Shown here: piece by piece, positions 16,037 to 24,700 of the stretch | Position numbering within the stretch: the first letter of the stretch is position 1 | Layout of the letters: every line of letters starts with the position of its first letter | DNA from: an uncultured Marivita sp. | Lineage (GTDB): Bacteria; Pseudomonadota; Alphaproteobacteria; Rhodobacterales; Rhodobacteraceae | Length of the DNA stretch: 46,891 bases | NCBI GenBank assembly: GCA_947503115.1 | Contig: CANNCS010000015.1 | Span: 1 to 46,891 of the forward strand | Reading direction: 5' to 3' | The notes under the pieces: generated by a model | Seen by the model: the letters and a program-made list of their open reading frames with translations, nothing else | Database searches by the model: none | Told to the model about the DNA's origin: nothing | Program-made: the position numbers and the translations under genes

Positions 16037-17383
16037 TTACTTTTGCGCATAGGAAATACTCTGAATGATCGCGTCCTTTTCTGTAAACGATAGGCTGTCC
16101 GCGTAGACTCCATAAGTCATGGTGCCGATTTCGTGGCCGATAATGGCGGCTGCTTTCGGTTCTTCAACACCGTTCTCTTGCATCATGGTGGCCAGTGCTC
16201 TTCTGAAACTGTGCGCGCCAACTCCAGTTTTGTAGCTACCTACACTTTTGATCAGTCTGACGAACCTCTTACCCATGCGTGGGGTACGCTGTCCGTACTT
16301 GTTTGGCTTTTGGCCTGAGAACAGGAAGTCGTCAGTGGAGTTGGCAACTAGACGTTCAACAATAGATTTTATGTCATGGTGTATGGGGATTTCACGCCAG
16401 CCGGACTCAGACTTTGCATCCTCTACTGTGAATCTGTCATGGGTTACATCACCCAGCTTGAAGTGCATAATTTCGCTGATACGGCAACCTGTATGCGCGG
16501 CAATCTTTATAAAGTCCTGCATCTCTTGGTCTTTGGCAGCGTTAAGGAATTTCCAGTAATCCTCACGCGTGAATGCAGGGCGTTTGCTCTGTGCTCTTTG
16601 GGCTGCTGCTTTCTTGCCGCGAGATGCTTTCGGCAAAGGGTCTTTTTCAAAAGGATTTTCAGTCGGGAAATGGCCGCGCTTGCGGTGGCTGCACCAATCC
16701 CAGTAGGCACGGATGAAGCCAATGCGTTTTTTGATGGTAGGCCTTGATCGAGACCGCAGCATCTCCTCGACCCAGTCTTCAACATCGTGCCGTTTTACAT
16801 CATCAAGATGGGGAAACCTTTCGTAGAATATTTTCAACGCGCGGCGGGCCTCATCTTTGGTCTTTGCCTCAGCTTCGTAATCCTCCAGCCAGTCTGTGAC
16901 GTAGCTGCCAGTCCATTGCTTAACTGCCATGGTATAGGCCAGATGAGCGTCTTCCTTTTCCTGTCTGGTGGTGTCTTCGCGTGGTAGCGGCGTCCAAGCC
17001 TCGTCGCGTTTTTCGTGATCTCGCCAAACCGTTTCATCCAAAATGTTGAACAGCGCGAACTCTGCTTCTCCCTCTTCATCCTGATGTTGCCTTAGCCATA
17101 GCGAATAACGGGCGGCTTGCTCTGCAATGCTGTCAGGAACAGTCCCGGTTTTTGTTCGTCGCGCCAATGCTACTTGTGCCTTCCAAGCTTCGATGTACTG
17201 CCATTTCCGGCGGTTAGCTTCGCTCAGATTGGCTGTTTTGAGGGTGGTGCTGAACCGGGTCTTCCCTTGAAAGTACTGCCTTACATCGGCGGGTATTTTC
17301 ATAACTGCGAAGTAGGTGTTGCGCTGCTTCTCAAGGTAGGAATCTTGCTTGGTCACGGCGAATATCCCATACGTTTTTCCCAT
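16037..17383 (-). CDS. Tyrosine site-specific integrase
   Basis: About 448 aa phage-type integrase of the kind that uses tRNA sites. The N-terminal arm-binding part reads MKIPADVRQYFQGKTRFSTT; a core-binding domain follows. The catalytic domain shows HTGCRISEI (first Arg), HSFRRALATMMQ (HxxR) and GVYADSLSF, where the tyrosine nucleophile lies in GVYAD. ATG 17383 is used; GTG 17395 is the alternative. It is adjacent to the right attachment site and transcribed inward. Two TTTCCCATAC repeats overlap its first codons, so integrase binding may repress its own gene. Confidence 0.93.
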   Translation of the reverse strand: MGKTYGIFAVTKQDSYLEKQRNTYFAVMKIPADVRQYFQGKTRFSTTLKTANLSEANRRKWQYIEAWKAQVALARRTKTGTVPDSIAEQAARYSLWLRQHQDEEGEAEFALFNILDETVWRDHEKRDEAWTPLPREDTTRQEKEDAHLAYTMAVKQWTGSYVTDWLEDYEAEAKTKDEARRALKIFYERFPHLDDVKRHDVEDWVEEMLRSRSRPTIKKRIGFIRAYWDWCSHRKRGHFPTENPFEKDPLPKASRGKKAAAQRAQSKRPAFTREDYWKFLNAAKDQEMQDFIKIAAHTGCRISEIMHFKLGDVTHDRFTVEDAKSESGWREIPIHHDIKSIVERLVANSTDDFLFSGQKPNKYGQRTPRMGKRFVRLIKSVGSYKTGVGAHSFRRALATMMQENGVEEPKAAAIIGHEIGTMTYGVYADSLSFTEKDAIIQSISYAQK

Positions 17384-17387
17384 ACAT
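17363..17387 (+). repeat. Paired TTCCCATAC repeats, right arm-type sites
   Basis: tatcccatacgt and tttttcccatacat are in tandem 13 bp apart, the same motif, orientation and spacing as at 8599-8624. They overlap the integrase start codon region. Confidence 0.55.
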
Positions 17388-17446
17388 CTATCCACTAAGG
17401 TTAAGAATACAAAGAAATTATGAGCTTACGGTACAATGTCTTCTCG

Positions 17447-17465
17447 TCCCCTACGGGCTGCCACT
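17447..17465 (+). repeat. Right attachment site (attR core)
   Basis: Exact 19-bp copy of the tRNA-Glu 3' end (tcccctacgggctgccact). No other tRNA part is present here, so it is a duplicated target sequence and not a tRNA gene. Confidence 0.9.
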
Positions 17466-17522
17466 GGTTTTTCCCCTACAAGTTGACTTGCAAAACCCCA
17501 GTGCGGGCGACATATCCACGAC

Positions 17523-18920
17523 ATGAGTGGGATCAAAGTACTTTGCATCGTCATGGTTGGCCTGCTGGCAGGGCAAGGCCTTGCGCAATCGGACGCTACC
17601 CCGCGCGTGCCGAACTCTACCGCCGAAATCAGCCTGTCTTTTGCGCCTTTGGTAAAAGAGGCAGCACCCGCTGTAGTGAACATCTATGCACGCCGCGTCG
17701 TTCAGACCCGGCGTAGCCCATTCGAGGGCGATCCGTTTTTTGGCGGGCTTTTCAGAGACTTCAGCGCGCCTCGACCTCGGGTTCAGAATTCGCTTGGGTC
17801 CGGAGTGATTGTGTCGCCGGATGGGTTTGTCGTGTCGAATTACCATGTCGTCGGGCAAGCCGATGACATTCGGGTCGTGTTGAATGACCGCCGCGAATAC
17901 CAAGCCCGCGTTTTGATCGGCGACGAAGAGTCCGACCTTGCCATCCTCAAGATCGAGGCAGAAGACATGCCCTTTCTCGAGCTGCGCGACAGCGACACGG
18001 TCGAGGTCGGAGAGTTGGTCTTGGCCATCGGGAATCCTTTTGGTGTGGGACAAACAGTGTCATCCGGTATCGTTTCGGGTCTTGCCCGGTCCGGAACGGC
18101 CACGGGAAATGGGCGGGGCTACTTCATCCAGACCGACGCTCCGATCAATCCGGGCAATTCTGGTGGGGCGCTGGTTGATGTTGCCGGTCGGATGATCGGC
18201 ATCAATACGTCGATCCTGACCCGATCGGGCGGATCGAACGGCATCGGGTTCGCCATTCCCGCCGCATTGGTCGCAGAGTTTTTGGATCAAGCGCGCGCTG
18301 GCAAAACCGCATTTGCAAGGCCTTGGGCCGGAGCGACCGGCCAACCAGTGGATGCCGATCTGTCCGACGGGCTTGGCTTGTTGCGTCCGGAAGGTGTCAT
18401 CATCACCGCGCTGCATCGTGCCAGTCCGCTCATCACTGCTGGCATTGAAGTGGGCGATGTCGTTGTCGAAGTTGCTGGTCAACCGGTAAACACACCTGCC
18501 GAGATGCTGTTCCGCATGTCAGTCCAAGGCTTGGGTGAACAGGTCAAGATGGTGTATCTGCGAAACGGCGCTGCGTTCAGCACCACGGTCGCCCTGATCG
18601 CGCCGCCTGACTTGCCACCGCGGGACGCGCGTGTTCTGTCGAACAGAGAGGTTCTGACGGGTTTGCGAGTGGCACGGATCAATCCGGCGGTGACGGCCGA
18701 GCTTGGGCTGCCAATGAATAAGGATGGTATTGTGGTAATGGATCCGGGACCGTTGGGGCGTCGGGTTGGGCTTGAAACGGGGGATGTGATCCGCCGCGTA
18801 GATCGCATTGTCATCCAGTCCCCGTCAGATCTGGGACCAGCCCTTATACAGGCCGCGCCGAATGTATCGATCGAAGCGGAACGCGGCGGGCAGCGCCTGG
18901 TTCTGCGGTTCCGGGCCTGA
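17523..18920 (+). CDS. Periplasmic Do-like serine protease (DegP/HtrA family)
   Basis: 465 aa. Signal peptide through about residue 22 (GQGLAQ). The trypsin-like domain has the triad H108 (SNYHVV), D138 (ESDLAIL) and S213 (NPGNSGGAL). Two PDZ domains follow (about 265-355 and 375-460). It acts in periplasmic protein quality control. There is no clear ribosome binding site; a TTGCAA-17 bp-CATATC promoter-like pair ends only 6 nt before the ATG, so a leaderless transcript is possible. rarA starts 3 nt after its stop. The right end of the mobile element lies 57 bp upstream and may have changed its promoter. Confidence 0.93.
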   Translation: MSGIKVLCIVMVGLLAGQGLAQSDATPRVPNSTAEISLSFAPLVKEAAPAVVNIYARRVVQTRRSPFEGDPFFGGLFRDFSAPRPRVQNSLGSGVIVSPDGFVVSNYHVVGQADDIRVVLNDRREYQARVLIGDEESDLAILKIEAEDMPFLELRDSDTVEVGELVLAIGNPFGVGQTVSSGIVSGLARSGTATGNGRGYFIQTDAPINPGNSGGALVDVAGRMIGINTSILTRSGGSNGIGFAIPAALVAEFLDQARAGKTAFARPWAGATGQPVDADLSDGLGLLRPEGVIITALHRASPLITAGIEVGDVVVEVAGQPVNTPAEMLFRMSVQGLGEQVKMVYLRNGAAFSTTVALIAPPDLPPRDARVLSNREVLTGLRVARINPAVTAELGLPMNKDGIVVMDPGPLGRRVGLETGDVIRRVDRIVIQSPSDLGPALIQAAPNVSIEAERGGQRLVLRFRA

Positions 18921-18923
18921 CCG

Positions 18924-20228
18924 ATGGCGGATTTGTTTGATACGGGCGACGCAATCAAAGAGGCCCCACGGCCGCTTGCGGACCGGCTGCGTCCGCGAAA
19001 ACTATCCGAAGTGATTGGCCAGTCGCAGGTCATTGGTCCTGATGCGCCGCTGAGTGTGATGCTTGAGGCGGGCAGCCTTGGATCGGTTGTCTTCTGGGGG
19101 CCGCCGGGTGTGGGTAAGACCACTATCGCGCGGTTGCTCGCGGACGAGACTGACCTGCATTTTGTCCAGATCAGCGCGATCTTTTCTGGAGTGCCAGAGT
19201 TGCGCAAAGTATTTGACGCGGCCAAGCAGCGGCGAAAGGCGGGGCAGGGCACGTTGTTGTTCGTGGACGAGATCCACCGCTTCAACAAGGCGCAGCAGGA
19301 TGGGTTCCTGCCGCATATGGAAGATGGCACGATCCTCTTGGTCGGCGCGACGACCGAAAACCCCTCTTTCGAACTGAACGCCGCTTTGCTCAGTCGCGCG
19401 CAGGTTCTGGTTTTGGAACGGCTTGGTCCGGGTGATTTGGAAAACCTTGCCCAACGCGCCGAAGTCGAATTGGATCGGACGTTGCCTTTGGATGGTCCAG
19501 CACGGGAAAACCTGCTGGATATGGCCGATGGTGACGGGCGCGCGCTGCTCAACCTGATCGAGCAGGTGATGGCCTGGCACGTCGACAAGCCGCTTGATAG
19601 CGCGGCCCTCGGGCAACGCCTGATGAAGCGGGCGGCGCAATACGACAAATCCGGCGACGCGCATTACAACCTGATCTCGGCTTTGCACAAATCAGTGCGA
19701 GGATCAGATCCGGACGCAGCGCTCTATTGGTATGCGCGAATGCTCGATGCCGGAGAAGACCCACGTTACCTTGCCCGTCGGATCACCCGCATGGCGGTTG
19801 AAGACATCGGGCTTGCCGACCCGCAGGCTCAAGCGATCTGCCTGCAAAGCTGGGAAACCTTTGAACGGTTGGGCAGTCCAGAAGGTGAATTGGCGATCGC
19901 GCAGGCGCTGATCTATATCGCGCTCGCCCCGAAATCGAACGCGGTCTACGCCGCATACAAAGGCGCGCGTGCGGCAGCAAAGAAAACCGGATCATTGGTG
20001 CCGCCCAAACATATCCTGAATGCGCCAACCAAGCTGATGAAAGAGCAGGGCTACGGCACAGGCTATGCCTACGATCACGACGCTGAGGACGGGTTCTCTG
20101 GGCAGGACTATTTTCCTGAATCCTTAGGGCGGACCGAGTTCTATGCACCCGTCGAACGCGGATTTGAACGTGATTTGAAAAAGCGCGTCGAGTATTTCGC
20201 CAAGCTGCGGGCGAAACGGAACGTTTGA
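18924..20228 (+). CDS. rarA: Replication-associated recombination protein A
   Basis: 434-aa AAA+ ATPase (RarA/MgsA) acting at stalled replication forks with clamp loader-like activity. Walker A GPPGVGKTT (59-67), Walker B LLFVDEIHRFNKAQQD (111-126), sensor-1 LVGATTENPSFELN. The C-terminal tetramerisation part contains the family signatures DPDAALYWYARMLDAGEDP and YAAYKGARAA. Translationally close to the degP-like gene (3-nt gap), forming a two-gene unit. Confidence 0.95.
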   Translation: MADLFDTGDAIKEAPRPLADRLRPRKLSEVIGQSQVIGPDAPLSVMLEAGSLGSVVFWGPPGVGKTTIARLLADETDLHFVQISAIFSGVPELRKVFDAAKQRRKAGQGTLLFVDEIHRFNKAQQDGFLPHMEDGTILLVGATTENPSFELNAALLSRAQVLVLERLGPGDLENLAQRAEVELDRTLPLDGPARENLLDMADGDGRALLNLIEQVMAWHVDKPLDSAALGQRLMKRAAQYDKSGDAHYNLISALHKSVRGSDPDAALYWYARMLDAGEDPRYLARRITRMAVEDIGLADPQAQAICLQSWETFERLGSPEGELAIAQALIYIALAPKSNAVYAAYKGARAAAKKTGSLVPPKHILNAPTKLMKEQGYGTGYAYDHDAEDGFSGQDYFPESLGRTEFYAPVERGFERDLKKRVEYFAKLRAKRNV

Positions 20229-20232
20229 TCGG

Positions 20233-21597
20233 TCAGGCCGATACGCGAATCCACGTTCCCATTCCGGCTTGGTGATGCGCGAGCATGTGACAGTGGAACA
20301 GCCAATTGCCGGGATTGTGTGCCTGAAACGCGATCTCGCGTGTTTCCTGAGGATTCAGCAACAGCGTATCTCGCAAGGGGCCAAGCGATCCGTCCGGCAA
20401 GACATCTGAGAAGTGCATTCCGTGCAAGTGCATCGCATGAGGAAACGCGGTGTTGTTGGCCATGCCGATCCGTGCGCTTTCCCCTAACGACAAATCAAGA
20501 AGGGGCGTTTCAGGCCGTCCCGCAATGCCATTGAGCGCCCAGAAAAGACCGCGACCGGCCAAGCTACGGGCGTCAAGTTGTTCGCCGTCCACACGCGCCG
20601 CCCGCATACCGCCCATCGCACCACCTTCGATCAACAGCGTTGCTGTCCGCGCCTGAACCAGATCGATCGGATAGTCGGGGTTGGGTGGCAGGATAACACG
20701 CCCGGACCGCGCCGCTGCAGCCGGACCGGACACCGGGAAATGCGCGATTGCATAGCCGCCGTCACGTTCAAACGTGATCAGAAACGCTTCGTTCTGATCG
20801 GTGGTGACGTCGACAATCAGGTCCATGCGCTGTGCCGGTGCCAGAACAAGTTCATCCGGCAATGCCTGCGGATCAGCCAAAGGCATGCCGTCCAGTGCAA
20901 CAACCCAGCCATCCAGCCCTTGCACACCAAGGGTAAACACCCGTGCATTTGCCGCGCTGATCAACCTGATCCGCACCCGTTCTCCTCGTTTTAGAGGATA
21001 GGCGGGGTCGATCTGACCGTTTGCAAGCCAGAGATTCCCGATCCGTCCTGCATGGCTCAGATCGTGGAAATTATCGAAACCGGCAATCGTGCCGTCCTGT
21101 TCCAGACGAATATCATCAACGACAATCGTGATGTCCTGATCCACATCAGGTGCATCGCTTTCGTCGATGATCAGGGGCCCATAAAGTCCGCGCTCAATCT
21201 GCTCCATGCTTTTTGCGTGGCTGTGATACCAATATGTACCGGCGTCCGGCAGGGCGAATTCATAGTCAAAGGTTCCGCCGACCGGGATTGGTTGTTGTGT
21301 CACGCCAGGCACGCCGTCCATCGCATTGTCTAGGCGCAGGCCATGCCAATGTACCGCTGTCGGTTGAGGCAGGGCGTTCTCGACAGCGATCGCCAATCGA
21401 TCGCCTTGGCGCGCCCGAAGAAGGGGGCCTGGAAAGGTCGACCCAAAGCTCCACATTTCCGTATCGGGATAGGAGGCAGGCAGGATCTGCTGCCGGTGCA
21501 CCGAGGCCAACAGTCTTTGTAGGGTGTTCTGTGCAAATGCGTGGCGTGGAATAAGGCTCGCTGCTGCGAGACTGCCCAGAAACTGACGGCGTTCCAT
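20233..21597 (-). CDS. Multicopper oxidase, Tat-exported
   Basis: 454 aa. The N-terminus MERRQFLGSLAAASL is a twin-arginine signal, cleaved after AFAQ. Copper ligands are all present: HWHG (83-86), YHSHAK (HSH 125-127), HAMHLHGMHF and the C-terminal HCHMLAHHQAGM containing the type 1 and trinuclear histidines, Cys and Met. The layout is CueO/laccase-like, with oxidation of Cu(I), metals or phenols in the periplasm. No copper regulator or exporter is nearby, so the substrate is open. It ends 4 nt from the convergent rarA stop. Confidence 0.92.
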   Translation of the reverse strand: MERRQFLGSLAAASLIPRHAFAQNTLQRLLASVHRQQILPASYPDTEMWSFGSTFPGPLLRARQGDRLAIAVENALPQPTAVHWHGLRLDNAMDGVPGVTQQPIPVGGTFDYEFALPDAGTYWYHSHAKSMEQIERGLYGPLIIDESDAPDVDQDITIVVDDIRLEQDGTIAGFDNFHDLSHAGRIGNLWLANGQIDPAYPLKRGERVRIRLISAANARVFTLGVQGLDGWVVALDGMPLADPQALPDELVLAPAQRMDLIVDVTTDQNEAFLITFERDGGYAIAHFPVSGPAAAARSGRVILPPNPDYPIDLVQARTATLLIEGGAMGGMRAARVDGEQLDARSLAGRGLFWALNGIAGRPETPLLDLSLGESARIGMANNTAFPHAMHLHGMHFSDVLPDGSLGPLRDTLLLNPQETREIAFQAHNPGNWLFHCHMLAHHQAGMGTWIRVSA

Positions 21598-21699
21598 ACC
21601 GGCTCCTCCGATGATGATACCGGAAAGAGTAGAGTGCGGCGGCCAAAGCGCAATGGGGCTTTGCTTGACATCTTAAAGGCTCCGCGCGAGAGAGCCTGC

Positions 21700-22080
21700 A
21701 TGTTGACAACCCTCTCTCTTGTTGCCCTTGGTGGAGCAATTGGCGCAGCGCTGCGGTACATCACCGGCGTGGGGGTCTTGCGTGTTTTCGGTCAAGGCGA
21801 CTTTCCGTTGGCGATCCTGACCGTGAATATCATTGGGTCGTTCCTGATGGGCGCATTCGTCGTGGCGGCGGCTCAACGTGGGCTGACCCACTTGTCGCCC
21901 TTTGTCATGACCGGCGTGCTGGGTGGGTTTACGACATTTTCGGCGTTCTCGCTCGAAACCATGACGCTGATCGAACGCGGGCAAGTTGGATCAGCCACGC
22001 TCTATGTTGTCCTGTCGGTCGGGTTGTCGGTCGGAGGGTTGGCGCTGGGCCTCATTTTGGCGCGGAGTATCTTAGCATGA
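21700..22080 (+). CDS. crcB: Fluoride exporter CrcB/Fluc
   Basis: 126-aa four-TM membrane protein, working as a dual-topology dimer channel for fluoride. Family motifs GGAIGAALRY, TVNIIGSFLMGAF and GGFTTFSAFSLET are present. The ATG at 21700 is chosen because it begins the first TM segment; upstream in-frame codons are antisense to the oxidase gene. It overlaps the next gene as ATGA. No fluoride riboswitch was found upstream. Confidence 0.93.
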   Translation: MLTTLSLVALGGAIGAALRYITGVGVLRVFGQGDFPLAILTVNIIGSFLMGAFVVAAAQRGLTHLSPFVMTGVLGGFTTFSAFSLETMTLIERGQVGSATLYVVLSVGLSVGGLALGLILARSILA

Positions 22081-23120
22081 GCCAAGTTCAAATCATCACC
22101 GTTGGGCCGGGGGACGCGGACCAGCGTCTTGATCGCTGGCTAAAGCGCCTGTTCCCGCATCTGGGTCAGGGGCGCATTGAAAAGATGTGTCGCAAGGGGG
22201 AATTGCGGGTCGACGGTGGCCGCGTCAAAGCCAGTACGCGGCTGGCCACGGGTCAGGAGGTGCGCATTCCGCCGCTTCCCGACCCCGGAGAGGTGCAATC
22301 GCGTCCCAAACCCGCTGTGTCGGACAAAGATGCCGAGATGATGAAGTCGCTGGTTCTTTACCGTGACGATCACATCATTGCACTGAACAAGCTGCCTGGT
22401 CTCCCGACGCAGGGTGGCAGCAAACAGACCCGCCATGTTGATGGCCTCTCCGAAGCGCTGACATTCGGCTATGACGAAAAGCCTCGCCTTGTTCACCGTT
22501 TGGACAAGGACACGTCCGGTGTTTTGTTGCTGGCCCGCACCCGTGCTGTCGCAGGCGCATTGACCGAAGCATTCCGTGCCCGTGAAACACGCAAGATCTA
22601 TTGGGCGGCGGTGGCTGGTGTTCCGTTCCCGCAAATGGGCACGATCAAGTTCGGTCTGGTCAAAGCACCGGGGCACGGCGCAAGTGGCGAGAACGAAAAG
22701 ATGCGGGCGGTGCATCCCCGCGATGTTGCCACCACCGAAGGCGCGAAACACGCAACGACTGATTACGCGGTGCTCAGCGCCTTGGCGAAACGTGCCGCAT
22801 GGGTGGCGATGGTGCCGATCACTGGACGGACCCACCAATTGCGCGCGCATATGGCCGAGCTTGGACATCCGATCATCGGGGACGGAAAATACGGCGGCTC
22901 GGGTCAGGAAAACCTTGGCGATGGCTGGGGGGCGATGTTGGGCGGTGGGATCAGCCGCAAACTGCACCTGCATGCCCGATCGATCTCGCTCAAGCACCCG
23001 GTCACAGGCGCACGGTTGAACATATCGGCACCTCTGCCGGAGCATATGGAGCGCACGTGGGAATTCCTGCAATGGGATCCGCGCGATGTGCCAGCGGACC
23101 CGTTCGAGGATTTCGAATAA
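22077..23120 (+). CDS. RluC/RluD-family 23S rRNA pseudouridine synthase
   Basis: 347 aa. An N-terminal S4 RNA-binding domain (DQRLDRWLKRLFPHLGQGRI) is followed by the catalytic domain with HRLDKDTSGVLLLAR, whose Asp is the nucleophile, and PITGRTHQLRAHM. It isomerises uridines in large-subunit rRNA; RluC is the best match by architecture. The start overlaps crcB by 4 nt and the stop overlaps the next start by 1 nt, so the genes are translationally coupled. Confidence 0.9.
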   Translation: MSQVQIITVGPGDADQRLDRWLKRLFPHLGQGRIEKMCRKGELRVDGGRVKASTRLATGQEVRIPPLPDPGEVQSRPKPAVSDKDAEMMKSLVLYRDDHIIALNKLPGLPTQGGSKQTRHVDGLSEALTFGYDEKPRLVHRLDKDTSGVLLLARTRAVAGALTEAFRARETRKIYWAAVAGVPFPQMGTIKFGLVKAPGHGASGENEKMRAVHPRDVATTEGAKHATTDYAVLSALAKRAAWVAMVPITGRTHQLRAHMAELGHPIIGDGKYGGSGQENLGDGWGAMLGGGISRKLHLHARSISLKHPVTGARLNISAPLPEHMERTWEFLQWDPRDVPADPFEDFE

Positions 23121-23803
23121 TGCCCGACGCCCTGCGGCTTGTGGTGTTCGATGTCGATGGAACGCTGGTCGACAGTAGAGCCCATATCATTGAAGCCATG
23201 GAAGAGTCGTTTTCCAAGGCGGGTCTAAGCGCGCCGCCGCGCGAGGCCGTACTTCATGGCGTCGGCCTGTCTTTGCCCGAGCTCATGGCACAACTTGTGC
23301 CGGATCAACCCGCCGATATCCATCACGCGCTGGCGGAGGGTTACAAATCCGCATCGCTCGCCCGGCATTTGGCGGCAGGACAAGACGCGCGGGTTACCTT
23401 CTTTGACGGCATGCGCGCCATTCTTGATCAGTTGCGATCGGATGAATTCACCTTAATGGCCACAGCGACAGGCATGTCCCGACGCGGACTGGACCGTATC
23501 ATCGCGCAACACGGGCTTGAGGGGTATTTTCAATCCACGCAGGTGGCGGACACGCATCCGTCGAAACCACATCCTTCAATGCTCTACGCCGCATTGCACG
23601 ACACCTGCGTTTTACCGCAAAACGCGGTTATGATTGGCGACACAAGCTATGACATGATGATGGCCAAGGCGGCAGGTACGTACGGGATTGGTGTCACATG
23701 GGGCAATCATCCTGCTGAATGCCTCGCAGATGCCGATGTCATCGTGGACACGACGGATGCACTGATGACCGCTTTGGCAACTTGGATCGAGGACCGCAAA
23801 TGA
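23120..23803 (+). CDS. HAD-superfamily hydrolase (phosphoglycolate phosphatase-like)
   Basis: 227 aa. Motif I FDVDGTLVDS, with a helical cap, a motif-II-like MATATGMSRRGLDRI, and motif IV GDTSYDMMMAKAAG. The nucleophile is the first Asp. Similar proteins are annotated as phosphoglycolate or nucleotide phosphatases; the true substrate is unknown. Start chosen at TAATG, overlapping the pseudouridine synthase stop by 1 nt. Confidence 0.9.
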   Translation: MPDALRLVVFDVDGTLVDSRAHIIEAMEESFSKAGLSAPPREAVLHGVGLSLPELMAQLVPDQPADIHHALAEGYKSASLARHLAAGQDARVTFFDGMRAILDQLRSDEFTLMATATGMSRRGLDRIIAQHGLEGYFQSTQVADTHPSKPHPSMLYAALHDTCVLPQNAVMIGDTSYDMMMAKAAGTYGIGVTWGNHPAECLADADVIVDTTDALMTALATWIEDRK

Positions 23804-24522
23804 GTGAATGGGCTCCAAAGCGCTTTTGGAAAACCGCCGAGGCACAGGCAACGGAACAGGGGTTTGGCATCGTTTTGGATGGCCGTCCCGTACGCACGCC
23901 GGCCAAGGCGCTCCTGACAGTGCCCAGCCACGCCATTGCCGCGAAAATTGCTGAGGAATTCGCAGCACAAGAGGATCGCATCGATCCGCGCACAATGCCC
24001 TTTACCAGAACGGCCAACGCAGCCGTCGACAAGGTCGCAATCCAACATGCCGATGTTGCGGACATGCTGGCCGACTATGGCGACAGCGATCTTTTGTGTT
24101 ACCGCGCCGATGGTCCGGACGAACTGGTGGAGCGCCAAAGCGCGGCTTGGAATCCGCTTCTTGATTGGGCCGAGCAGGCGTTGAACGCCAAGTTAGAGAC
24201 CCGAGTCGGCGTGATGCACGCGCCACAAGACCCTGCGGCGGTGTCCGAACTGCGTCGACGCGTTCACGAACTGTCGAATTTCGAACTTGCAGCATTTCAT
24301 GATCTTGTTGCGATCAGCGGTTCATTGATCATCGGCTTCGCCGCCCAATCCGGTGTGCGGACGATTGAAGAATTTTGGGCCAGTTCCCGAGTTGACGAGA
24401 TTTGGCAACAAGAACAATGGGGCGAAGACGACGAGGCGAACGATGTGGCCGATTACAAGAAGGCCGCCTTTTTGCACGCTAACGAATTCCTTCGATTGTT
24501 GAACGAGCAAATACCTGTTTGA
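23800..24522 (+). CDS. ATP12-family F1-ATPase assembly chaperone
   Basis: 240 aa. Family features: an N-terminal KRFWKTAEAQATEQGFGIVL, then LDGRPVRTPAKALLTVP, DLLCYRADGPDELVERQ, and WNPLLDWA. ATP12 binds the F1 alpha subunit during ATP synthase assembly in mitochondria and alphaproteobacteria. ATGA overlap with the HAD gene. Last gene of the crcB-RluC-like-HAD-ATP12 operon. Confidence 0.92.
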   Translation: MSEWAPKRFWKTAEAQATEQGFGIVLDGRPVRTPAKALLTVPSHAIAAKIAEEFAAQEDRIDPRTMPFTRTANAAVDKVAIQHADVADMLADYGDSDLLCYRADGPDELVERQSAAWNPLLDWAEQALNAKLETRVGVMHAPQDPAAVSELRRRVHELSNFELAAFHDLVAISGSLIIGFAAQSGVRTIEEFWASSRVDEIWQQEQWGEDDEANDVADYKKAAFLHANEFLRLLNEQIPV

Positions 24523-24611
24523 CGCTTGGTAAACTAGACGAACATGATCAAAAATTAGGCTGATCGTCTTGACCTTACCCAGTGAATCCCCACAAAATCG
24601 GTGCCATCGCG

Positions 24612-24629
24612 AGTAGGGTACCCCCTACT
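24612..24629. promoter_or_regulatory. Inverted repeat in the bztA leader
   Basis: agtaggg-tacc-ccctact has 7-bp perfect arms, 72 nt before the bztA start. A weak TTGACC-17 bp-ACAAAA promoter-like pair lies at 24569-24597. The repeat could be an operator or a 5' leader hairpin. Confidence 0.3.
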
Positions 24630-24700
24630 TTCGTCGCATGGGCGTGCATGCGCCCGGTAAACCCCTGCAATACGCATGGGAAAAACAGGAAGAGGTAAAC

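Larger units (their letters stand above)
8531..17465. mobile_element. Integrative element in tRNA-Glu, about 8.9 kb
   Basis: Bounded by identical 19-bp copies of the tRNA 3' end at 8531-8549 and 17447-17465. A tyrosine integrase gene lies beside the right copy and points inward. The interior is more AT-rich than the recJ and degP-like flanks. Cargo: zinc-ribbon/YbjQ/membrane operon, serine recombinase, TV-Pol-like polymerase, SYLF lipoprotein and several small proteins. No capsid, terminase, relaxase, type IV secretion, partition or helicase gene is visible, so it is neither a normal prophage nor a conjugative element. Removing it would place the degP-like gene directly behind tRNA-Glu. Confidence 0.88.

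Noticed and set aside
21600-21699. Fluoride riboswitch upstream of crcB
   Set aside because: The conserved fluoride aptamer bases and pseudoknot pattern were not found; crcB starts close to the divergent oxidase gene.
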